Shown: positions 1 to 4,988 of the stretch, piece by piece
Numbering within the stretch: the first letter of the stretch is position 1
How the letters are laid out: every line of letters starts with the position of its first letter
The notes under the pieces: model-generated
Databases searched by the model: none
What the model saw: the letters and a program-made list of their open reading frames with translations, nothing else
What the model was told of the DNA's origin: nothing
NCBI GenBank assembly: GCA_019247135.1
Contig: JAFAPL010000200.1
Coordinates: forward strand, 1 to 5,218
Direction: 5' to 3'
Source of the DNA: Chloroflexota bacterium
GTDB taxonomy: Bacteria > Chloroflexota > UBA6077 > CF-72
Length of the DNA: 5,218 nt
Made by a program: the position numbers and the translations under genes

Positions 1-1415
1 TTGCGCGGGTTGGCGAGCAGGTCCTCGAGATACGCGACCCGCTTCTTGATCTCCTCGTACTCCTCGAGGATGCGCTGGCGTTCGAGGTTGGCCAGTTGGC
101 CCAGCTGCATTTCGAGGATCGCGCGCGCCTGGACCTCGCTCAGTGAAAAGCGCTCCATCAAGGTCGGTCGTGCGACGTCGCGGCTGGGCGATTCGCGAAT
201 CGAGCGAATCACCGCGTCCAGGTTGTCGAGCGCGATGACCAGGCCTTCGAGGATGTGCGCGCGTTGCTGCGCCTTGGCCAGCTCGAATCGTGTGCGCCGC
301 GTCAGGACGTTCTGCCGATAGTCGAGAAATTCGATCAGCAACCGCTTGAGCGGCAACAGCTGCGGCTGCCCGCCGACGAGGGCGAGCATGTTGTAGCCGA
401 ACGCCTGCTGCATCGAGGTGTGCTTGTAGAGCTGGTTCAGCACCGTGTGCGGGTTCGCGTCACGCCGGATGCCAATCACTAGCGCCATGCCGCGTCGATC
501 GCTGTGGTCTTCGAGGCTGGCGATGCCGTCGATCTTCTTGTCGCGCACGAGCTCGGCGATGCGCTCCTGCAGGACGGCTTTATTGACCTGATACGGCAGC
601 TCGGTGACGACCAGCTGCGTGCGCCCATTCGCCGTCTCTTCGATGTTCACCCGCGCCCGTACGAGCACACGACCGCGCCCCGTTGCATACGCATGTTTGA
701 TGTTGTTGATGACCAGGCCTTCGCGGTCTTTTTCATAGCCCATGACCAGCCCACCAGTGGGAAAGTCAGGGCCCTTTATGAACTCCAGAAGGTCGTCAAT
801 GGTCGCATCAGGATGCTCGATCAGATGGTGCAGCGCGTCGACCACTTCGCCGAGGTTGTGAGGCGGAATGTTCGTCGCCATACCCACGGCAATACCCGAC
901 GAGCCATTGCACAGGAGGTTCGGAAAGCGGCCTGGTAAAACGACTGGCTCGTCACGGGTACCGTCGTAATTGGGTATCGTGTCGACGGTATCCATCTCCA
1001 GATCAGCCAGCATCTCCATGGCCAGCGGCGTGAGGCGCGCCTCGGTGTAGCGCATGGCTGCGGGCGGATCACCGTCAACCGAGCCGAAGTTGCCTTGCCC
1101 GTCGACCAGTGGGTAGCGCATGTTGAATGGCTGCGCCATGCGCACCAGCGTCGGGTACACCACGGCTTCGCCATGCGGGTGGTAATTCCCTGAGGTATCG
1201 CCAGCGATCTTGGCGCACTTGCGATAGCCCCGGTTGGGCGCCAGATTCAGGTCATTCATGGCGACCAGGATGCGCCGCTGGGCCGGTTTCAAGCCGTCCG
1301 TCACAGCGGGCAATGCACGCGCCGTGATGACGCTCATGGCGTAGTCGAGATACGAGTTGCGCATCTCGTCCTCGACCAGGATCTGGCGAATGTTACCGAT
1401 CTCTTCTTGTGCCAC
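1..1415 (-). CDS. gyrA: DNA gyrase subunit A, N-terminal 471 residues (C-terminus off the left edge)
   Basis: Encodes the DNA-cleaving subunit of a type IIA topoisomerase, which with GyrB introduces negative supercoils using ATP. I translated the minus strand through all 471 codons and found no stop or frameshift. The N-terminus reads (M/V)AQEEIGNIRQILVEDEMR, followed by SYLDYAMSVITARALP and DGLKPAQRRIL. The quinolone-region motif HPHGEAVVYPT is at residues 79-89. The catalytic tyrosine is Tyr123 in MRYTEARL, after Arg122. Tower-domain motifs such as GIAVGMATNIPPHNLGEV and LPYQVNKAVLQERIAELV follow. The coiled-coil arm is being entered or crossed at the window edge (ILEMQLGQLANLERQRI, YEEIKKRVAYLEDLLANP). 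The GTG start is chosen because AGGAG lies 4 nt upstream and the homologous N-terminus begins there. The GyrA-box C-terminal domain that separates GyrA from ParC is outside the window, so a ParC-like paralogue is not strictly excluded. The gene is divergent from the amidase gene, and no gyrB is adjacent on the visible side. Confidence 0.96.
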   Translation of the reverse strand, partial: MAQEEIGNIRQILVEDEMRNSYLDYAMSVITARALPAVTDGLKPAQRRILVAMNDLNLAPNRGYRKCAKIAGDTSGNYHPHGEAVVYPTLVRMAQPFNMRYPLVDGQGNFGSVDGDPPAAMRYTEARLTPLAMEMLADLEMDTVDTIPNYDGTRDEPVVLPGRFPNLLCNGSSGIAVGMATNIPPHNLGEVVDALHHLIEHPDATIDDLLEFIKGPDFPTGGLVMGYEKDREGLVINNIKHAYATGRGRVLVRARVNIEETANGRTQLVVTELPYQVNKAVLQERIAELVRDKKIDGIASLEDHSDRRGMALVIGIRRDANPHTVLNQLYKHTSMQQAFGYNMLALVGGQPQLLPLKRLLIEFLDYRQNVLTRRTRFELAKAQQRAHILEGLVIALDNLDAVIRSIRESPSRDVARPTLMERFSLSEVQARAILEMQLGQLANLERQRILEEYEEIKKRVAYLEDLLANPR

Positions 1416-1419
1416 TTAG

Positions 1420-1424
1420 CTCCT
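1420..1424 (-). promoter_or_regulatory. Shine-Dalgarno site of gyrA
   Basis: Read on the minus strand, AGGAG is followed by CTAA and then GTG. This decides the GTG start at 1415, since no ATG lies in frame near the conserved N-terminus. The 4-nt spacer is slightly short but workable. Confidence 0.7.
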
Positions 1425-1510
1425 GAGCAGTCTCGTGCTTGCCAACTTCATTGCGCCGCGCCGAAGCGCAAGGCACAGCAGGAACAAGCCCGCCTTCCAA
1501 ATCGAACAAC

Positions 1511-1516
1511 ATTGTA
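1511..1516 (-). promoter_or_regulatory. Candidate -10 element for gyrA
   Basis: The minus strand reads TACAAT, five of six matches to TATAAT, in the 141-bp gap upstream of gyrA. Transcription would start near 1504 and give a leader of roughly 90 nt ending in the AGGAG site. The position 17 bp upstream reads TGCGGG, not TTGACA-like, so either an activator helps or the match is chance. Confidence 0.35.
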
Positions 1517-1541
1517 CCGCATCACACCCGCATCCCGCATC
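1517..1541 (+). repeat. Three direct copies of CCGCATC in the gyrA/amidase divergent gap
   Basis: CCGCATC occurs at 1517-1523, 1528-1534 and 1535-1541, with copy starts 11 and 7 bp apart. The block lies exactly between the proposed gyrA -10 (1511-1516, minus) and the amidase -10 (1545-1550, plus), and covers the place where both -35 elements would be. It could be a regulator-binding site or a chance low-complexity stretch. I do not recognise a known operator in it. Confidence 0.45.
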
Positions 1542-1544
1542 CGA

Positions 1545-1550
1545 TATTCT
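1545..1550 (+). promoter_or_regulatory. Candidate -10 element of the amidase gene (leaderless type)
   Basis: TATTCT fits TANNNT and is followed by six bases and then ATG at 1557, so transcription would begin at or next to the start codon. No Shine-Dalgarno sequence precedes this ATG, which agrees with a leaderless message. No convincing -35 is visible. Confidence 0.4.
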
Positions 1551-1556
1551 GCTCAA

Positions 1557-2240
1557 ATGCTCGCCGCCTGGCTCTTGAGCCTGGGCTTGCTGACCGCCCA
1601 GCTTGCCCCCGTCGACGTCGCCATCGACCCTGGCCATAGCCGTGCGGACGTCGGCGCCTCCGGCGGTGGCATGCGTGAATATCAGCTCACCCTCGATCTC
1701 GCCCAGCGCGTTCGCGCTCGCCTGGAGCAGCAAACACACCTGACCGTTCGCCTGACGCGCGAGGACGATCAGCCGCTCACCCCCTTGCTCCACCCCAACT
1801 CCGACGACGACATCGCGGCGGAGCAAGGTGCTCGCATCGCCGCGGCCGGCCCAGCCAGCGTCTTCGTGTCGCTGCACTTCAACGGGGGTCCGGCCTCACT
1901 GCACGGGACGGAGACCTACTACAACCCGAACCGTGCCGCCGAGGTGTCGCGTGATCTCGCGCTCGCGCATGCGCTCCAGGCGCACGTGGTCGCCGCGCTC
2001 GCGGACGAGGTCGGGTACGAGTCGCTCGACCGCGGCGTGAAGTCAGACCTGAGCGCTGGAAAACCATACGGCGACTTCTTCAGCCTGCGCGGTCCGATGC
2101 CCAGTGCGCTGGTGGAGAACCTGTTCCTCTCGAATGGCAGCGACGCCGCCGCACTGCGCGACGATGCGACCATGGACGCGCTCGCCGACGGATGCGTTCA
2201 GGGGATCTTGGAATACTTCTCTACGATGGCCGGTGCCTGA
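1557..2240 (+). CDS. N-acetylmuramoyl-L-alanine amidase, Amidase_3 family
   Basis: A zinc amidase that cleaves the amide bond between N-acetylmuramic acid and L-alanine in peptidoglycan, so it should act outside the membrane. The 227-residue protein is essentially one Amidase_3 domain with no separate wall-binding domain. The expected zinc ligands are present: His27 in DPGHSR, Glu41 in GMREYQL and His107 in VSLHFNG. The catalytic glutamate is Glu187 in ALVENLFLSN. The hydrophobic N-terminus (residues 2-16) may be a signal peptide or anchor but carries no basic residue. An in-frame TTG at 1512 would add 15 residues with three arginines and make a better signal. The ATG is preferred because of the TATTCT box 6 nt upstream; the reading frame stays open back to 1407 without wall-enzyme features. 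The 3' end overlaps the convergent glycosyltransferase gene by 43 bp. Role (cell separation, wall turnover or sporulation) cannot be told from sequence. Confidence 0.88.
   Translation: MLAAWLLSLGLLTAQLAPVDVAIDPGHSRADVGASGGGMREYQLTLDLAQRVRARLEQQTHLTVRLTREDDQPLTPLLHPNSDDDIAAEQGARIAAAGPASVFVSLHFNGGPASLHGTETYYNPNRAAEVSRDLALAHALQAHVVAALADEVGYESLDRGVKSDLSAGKPYGDFFSLRGPMPSALVENLFLSNGSDAAALRDDATMDALADGCVQGILEYFSTMAGA
2198..2240. other. Tail-to-tail coding overlap, amidase / glycosyltransferase
   Basis: The amidase stop (TGA at 2238-2240, plus) and the glycosyltransferase stop (TGA read on minus at 2200-2198) cross over by 43 bp. Third codon positions face third codon positions here. There is no non-coding space for an intrinsic terminator, so the two transcripts should be complementary at their 3' ends. 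Confidence 0.85.
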
Positions 2241-2974
2241 CGTCTGGTCCCGGTCAGGCTCTGCCAGCGCAGGCTGAGCACGACCAGCATCGCTTCGGTA
2301 ACGATGTTGCCGCCCATCTTGCTCTTGCCCACACGTCGGTCAACAAACGTGATCGGCACTTCTGTGGTGAGAAAGCCTCGCTGAAAACAGCGGTAGTTCA
2401 TCTCGACCTGGAACGCGTAGCCATTCGAACGCACGCTGCGTAAATCGAGGCGTTCCAGGACCCGTCTGGAAAAACACTTGAACCCACTGGTCAGGTCGTT
2501 GATCGGCACTCCCAGAATTACGCGCGCGTAGATGGAGCCGCCGCGGCTGATGAACGTCCTCAGAAAGGACCAGTTGCGGGTGCCCCCGCCCGGCACCCAG
2601 CGCGAGCCCACGGCAACGTCGGCGCCATTCTGCACGGCCGCTCGCAACCGCGGAAGGTCGGCCGGATCATGCGAGAAGTCGCAGTCCATCTCGAAGACGT
2701 AGTCGTAGTCGTCCGCGAGCGCCCATGAAAAACCCTCGATGTACGCCGTGCCGAGTCCGAGCTTGCCTGCTCGATGCATGACGTGCACGCGATCAGGCCT
2801 CGTTGCCGCCAGTTGGTCGGCGATCTGTCCCGTGCCATCAGGCGAATTGTCGTCAACCACGAGCACATCGAAGTCGTCGCCCTGGCTGAGTACCGCGCTA
2901 ACGATCGCTTCGATGTTTTCGCGTTCGTTATACGTCGGCAGTACCACCAGGGAACCGGGCACGGGTCGATACAA
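2198..2974 (-). CDS. DPM1-like polyprenol-phosphate mannosyltransferase (GT2 family)
   Basis: A GT-A fold family 2 glycosyltransferase of 258 residues, most like dolichyl/polyprenyl-phosphate beta-D-mannosyltransferase. Such enzymes move mannose from GDP-mannose to a lipid phosphate carrier on the cytoplasmic face, supplying lipid-linked mannose for protein or glycolipid mannosylation. Visible motifs in order: LPTYNERENI (12-21), VVDDNSPDGT (39-48), metal-binding Asp97/Asp99 in MDCDFSHDP, GSRWVPGGG (123-131), NDLTSGFKCF (159-168), GYAFQVEMNY (185-194) and RRVGKSKMG (213-221). It has no C-terminal membrane domain, so it is the single-domain form. The start is uncertain: TTG at 2974 is annotated, and GTG at 2962 (residue 5) is equally possible. 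Neither has a clear Shine-Dalgarno sequence. Family GT2 enzymes are hard to assign by substrate, so glucose or another sugar remains possible. It diverges from the amidohydrolase gene across 52 bp. Confidence 0.85.
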   Translation of the reverse strand: MYRPVPGSLVVLPTYNERENIEAIVSAVLSQGDDFDVLVVDDNSPDGTGQIADQLAATRPDRVHVMHRAGKLGLGTAYIEGFSWALADDYDYVFEMDCDFSHDPADLPRLRAAVQNGADVAVGSRWVPGGGTRNWSFLRTFISRGGSIYARVILGVPINDLTSGFKCFSRRVLERLDLRSVRSNGYAFQVEMNYRCFQRGFLTTEVPITFVDRRVGKSKMGGNIVTEAMLVVLSLRWQSLTGTRRQAPAIVEKYSKIP

Positions 2975-3026
2975 GCATATACGTCACTGCCCGCCGCACT
3001 GTTCCCACGTGCTTCAATGCCGCGTT
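2975..3026. promoter_or_regulatory. 52-bp divergent promoter region, glycosyltransferase / amidohydrolase
   Basis: Both genes must be started from this short gap or from inside each other's 5' ends. On the minus strand TATATG (2981-2976) is a possible -10 for the glycosyltransferase; with it, a very short leader to GTG 2962 is possible. On the plus strand TTCAAT (3013-3018) lies 8 nt before ATG 3027 and matches TATAAT in four positions. No -35 box is convincing on either side. The existence of a divergent promoter region is safe; the exact boxes are guesses. Confidence 0.4.
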
Positions 3027-4307
3027 ATGCGCACTGCTGTCCGCTGCGGCACCCTGATCGATGGCACCGGTGCCGACCCGGTGCACGGCGCCACGCTGGT
3101 CATCGACGACACCACCATCGTCGGCCTCGAGCGCGAAGCTCCGAGAGACGCCGATCAGGTGATCGACGCCAGTCACGCGACGGTGATGCCGGGCATGATC
3201 GATTGCCATGTCCATTTCACTTCGTCGCCCGCGAGTGTTCAGGAACGCCTGCTGACACCCTACAGCCTGAGCGTGGCGCAGGCCCTGAATCACGCGCGCA
3301 TCACGCTCGAAGCGGGCTTTACCAGTGTGCGCGATGCCGCGGGAACCCCGCGCGGCGTGAAGATGGCCATCGACCAGGGCCTGTTCCCTGGCCCGCGCAT
3401 GCGCATCGCCGTCTCGGCCCTGTCGCAAACGGGCGGTCACGGCGACGCCACGATGCCCAACGGCGCCAACATCCGACCTGGCAACTCGGAGATGCCGGTG
3501 ACGGTCGTCGACGGACCAGATCAGGTTCGCCGCGCCGTCCGCGAGGTCCTGCGCGCCGGTGCCGACCAGATCAAGGTGCACACCAGCGGCGGTGTCATGT
3601 CGCCGAATGACGAGCCTGGCGCGACCGGTTTTTCGCCCGACGAGATTGCTGCCATCGTCTACGAAGCCCGCGCCGCAGGCAAAACCGTCATGGCCCACGC
3701 GCAGGCCACGCAGGGGATCAAGAACGCCGTACTCGGCGGAATCTACTCGATCGAGCACGGAATTTATCTGGATGACGAAGTCATCGAGGCGATGAAGCAG
3801 CGCGGCACCTGGTTCGTGCCCACCCTCGTGGCGCCTCTGTGGGTCGTCCGTCGCGCGGAACGCGATCCTTCTTCAGTTCCGCCCTATGCGCTGCGAAAAG
3901 CGAAGGAAGTCATGGCCGATCACGAGGCCAGCTTCCGGCAAGCCGTGCAGCGCGGGGTCAAGATCGCCATGGGCACCGACACGGGCGTCGGGCCGCACGG
4001 CACGAACGCCGAGGAACTCGAGCGCATGGTGGACGGCGGCATGAGTCCGATGCAGGCGATCGTCGCGACGACTCGCTCGGCCGCCGAATGCGCTCGACTC
4101 GACAAGATCACAGGCACCCTGGAGATTGGTAAACGTGCCGACCTGCTCGCAGTTGATGGCGACCCGCTGGCCGACATCAGCATCGTGCAAGACAAAGACA
4201 AACTCCTGTTGATCATGAAGGACGGTCAGCCCTTCAAAAACGCGCTCAACGGTCAGTCTGGCTCCGCGCTGAGCACCGCCCGCGCCGCCTCGGTGCCCAT
4301 CGGATAG
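3027..4307 (+). CDS. Metal-dependent amidohydrolase (imidazolonepropionase/prolidase-like)
   Basis: A 426-residue cytoplasmic member of the amidohydrolase superfamily, with no signal peptide at this start. The order of motifs is that of the binuclear-metal group often annotated as Xaa-Pro dipeptidase or imidazolonepropionase-like. A small N-terminal beta part (RCGTLIDGTG, residues 7-16) leads to MPGMIDCHVHF with the metal-binding His61 and His63. Lys183 in QIKVHTSGG is the likely carboxylated bridging lysine. His224 (MAHAQAT), His244 (SIEHGIY) and Asp318 (AMGTDTGV) complete the metal site and catalytic base. The C-terminal beta strands include TLEIGKRADLLAVDGDPL. The reaction is probably hydrolysis of a C-N or amide bond, but the substrate (Xaa-Pro peptide, cyclic amide or other) cannot be read from sequence. 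ATG 3027 is chosen because family homology begins there; the upstream open frame is antisense to the glycosyltransferase gene. The last ~20 residues run past the domain and overlap the DUF2270 gene. Confidence 0.9.
   Translation: MRTAVRCGTLIDGTGADPVHGATLVIDDTTIVGLEREAPRDADQVIDASHATVMPGMIDCHVHFTSSPASVQERLLTPYSLSVAQALNHARITLEAGFTSVRDAAGTPRGVKMAIDQGLFPGPRMRIAVSALSQTGGHGDATMPNGANIRPGNSEMPVTVVDGPDQVRRAVREVLRAGADQIKVHTSGGVMSPNDEPGATGFSPDEIAAIVYEARAAGKTVMAHAQATQGIKNAVLGGIYSIEHGIYLDDEVIEAMKQRGTWFVPTLVAPLWVVRRAERDPSSVPPYALRKAKEVMADHEASFRQAVQRGVKIAMGTDTGVGPHGTNAEELERMVDGGMSPMQAIVATTRSAAECARLDKITGTLEIGKRADLLAVDGDPLADISIVQDKDKLLLIMKDGQPFKNALNGQSGSALSTARAASVPIG
4253..4307. other. Tail-to-tail coding overlap, amidohydrolase / DUF2270
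   Basis: The amidohydrolase stop is TAG at 4305-4307 (plus), and the DUF2270 gene stops with TGA read on the minus strand at 4255-4253, a 55-bp crossing. In both proteins the overlapped tail (about 17-20 residues) lies beyond the last recognisable domain motif, so the overlap probably arose by C-terminal extension. The codon phase equals that of the 2198-2240 overlap. Confidence 0.85.
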
Positions 4308-4915
4308 GTCCGCTTGGCCAGGAGCCCGATCGACGCAAGCGCCAGGTAGAACACACCTACGACCAACCACACCACAACGCCGGGCACGTGACCGACCGCC
4401 GCACCTGTGACCAGGTCAGTGCCGTCGCTGATGTCGATCTTCGTGATCCAGGTCACGATCACGGCCGCGTAGATCCATAGATACGTCCGCCGCAGGCGCC
4501 ACCCCAACGCCCCGAGCATGCCCACTGCCGGATACGAAAACGGCGTGCGCAGCGCTTCGATGAGGTGCTCTTGCCAGTCGGCATGCACTGCCTGTCCCAG
4601 CACCGCGGGGTAGAAATACCGCTCCAGCAAGAGCACCCGAAACCGCGCCGCTTCGTAGACCCGAAACCGTCGTGCCTCGACAACCAGGAAGAACACGATG
4701 ACGAGCATCAGGAAAAGGAAGGCCGCGTGTGGTATCTGCGCGTTGCCGATAGAAAAGGTCGTCACCAGCGTGGCCGAGGTGACCGCCCAGTTGGTCGTGG
4801 TATCCAGACGCTGCCGGTACGCCGTCATGCGCCCGACCTCAGCACGGTACAGGTGCACGAGCGCGTTCATCGCGCCGGCACTGAGTTCCTGGTGTGCAGC
4901 CGCGTGCACCGTCAC
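4253..4915 (-). CDS. DUF2270 family integral membrane protein
   Basis: A 220-residue predicted membrane protein that I recognise as DUF2270 (COG3739), a family of unknown function. The family signature is HLYRAEVGRMTAYRQRLDTT (residues 21-40) followed by TNWAV. Hydrophobic segments lie near 44-58, 63-80, 145-161 and 176-199, suggesting four helices. Between the second and third is a soluble basic loop (EARRFRVYEAARFRV, WQEHLIEALRTPF, WRLRRTYLW) that probably faces the cytoplasm. The GTG start at 4915 is supported by GAGGA 5 nt upstream; ATG at 4870 (residue 16) is nearer the conserved block but has no ribosome site. The last ~20 residues are a non-conserved tail overlapping the amidohydrolase gene. 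It is transcribed divergently from lhr over 73 bp holding a LexA-like palindrome, so a stress link is possible but unproven. Confidence 0.85.
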   Translation of the reverse strand: MTVHAAAHQELSAGAMNALVHLYRAEVGRMTAYRQRLDTTTNWAVTSATLVTTFSIGNAQIPHAAFLFLMLVIVFFLVVEARRFRVYEAARFRVLLLERYFYPAVLGQAVHADWQEHLIEALRTPFSYPAVGMLGALGWRLRRTYLWIYAAVIVTWITKIDISDGTDLVTGAAVGHVPGVVVWLVVGVFYLALASIGLLAKRTYPMGTEAARAVLSAEPD

Positions 4916-4920
4916 CGCCG

Positions 4921-4925
4921 TCCTC
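4921..4925 (-). promoter_or_regulatory. Shine-Dalgarno site of the DUF2270 gene
   Basis: The minus strand reads GAGGA, then CGGCG, then GTG. The 5-nt spacing supports the GTG start at 4915 over the later GTG at 4909 and ATG at 4870. Confidence 0.6.
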
Positions 4926-4969
4926 GAGACAACCGCAAATTCGATACCGCGGCCAAGAAAATTAGGCTC

Positions 4970-4983
4970 AGAACTTATGTTCT
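4970..4983. promoter_or_regulatory. LexA-type (SOS) box candidate: AGAAC-TTAT-GTTCT
   Basis: A perfect 5-bp-arm inverted repeat with a 4-bp spacer, containing GAAC-N4-GTTC, the core of the LexA/DinR operator of Bacillus, mycobacteria and relatives. It lies in the 73-bp gap between the divergent lhr and DUF2270 genes and covers the proposed lhr -10 element, where a repressor would block RNA polymerase. With equal base frequencies GAAC-N4-GTTC is expected about once per 65 kb, and I found no other copy in the window. The flanking bases are A and T rather than the C and G of the strongest consensus, which weakens the call. Confidence 0.5.
4976..4981 (+). promoter_or_regulatory. Candidate -10 element of lhr (leaderless type)
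   Basis: TATGTT fits TANNNT and stands 7 nt before ATG 4989, so the message would begin at the start codon. A second hexamer, TATGCT at 4988-4993, could instead serve the downstream ATG at 5007 with a very short leader. No -35 box or Shine-Dalgarno sequence is visible. Confidence 0.38.
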
Positions 4984-4988
4984 AGTGT

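Noticed and set aside
1..938. Plus-strand open frames at 1-321, 255-482 and 504-938
   Set aside because: They lie antisense to gyrA, whose minus-strand frame is intact and highly conserved throughout; their translations are Arg-rich or unlike any family I know.
821..1174. Minus-strand 117-residue open frame
   Set aside because: It is in a different frame from gyrA on the same strand, and the gyrA frame there holds the catalytic motifs.
1407..1556. 50-codon upstream extension of the amidase frame starting at 1407
   Set aside because: It overlaps the gyrA start and ribosome site and lacks its own ribosome site; only its last 15 codons (from TTG 1512) remain a real alternative.
2117..2126. GAAC-CT-GTTC palindrome
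   Set aside because: The spacer is 2 bp, not the 4 bp of a LexA box, and it lies inside conserved amidase codons (ENLF).
3006..3011. CACGTG palindrome in the 52-bp divergent gap
   Set aside because: A single 6-bp palindrome is expected by chance in a window of this size, and I know no bacterial regulator reason to call it here.
2739..3026. N-terminal extension of the amidohydrolase frame by 96 codons
   Set aside because: The extension is antisense to the conserved glycosyltransferase N-terminus and has no domain; family homology starts at ATG 3027.
2928..3758. Long minus-strand open frame (276 residues) opposite the amidohydrolase gene
   Set aside because: The plus-strand amidohydrolase has all its catalytic motifs in this stretch; the antisense translation shows only Gly/Arg/His-rich shadow sequence caused by G+C-rich codon use.
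4698..4985. Plus-strand 95-residue open frame opposite the DUF2270 N-terminus
   Set aside because: Antisense shadow of the DUF2270 gene and its upstream gap; no recognisable features.
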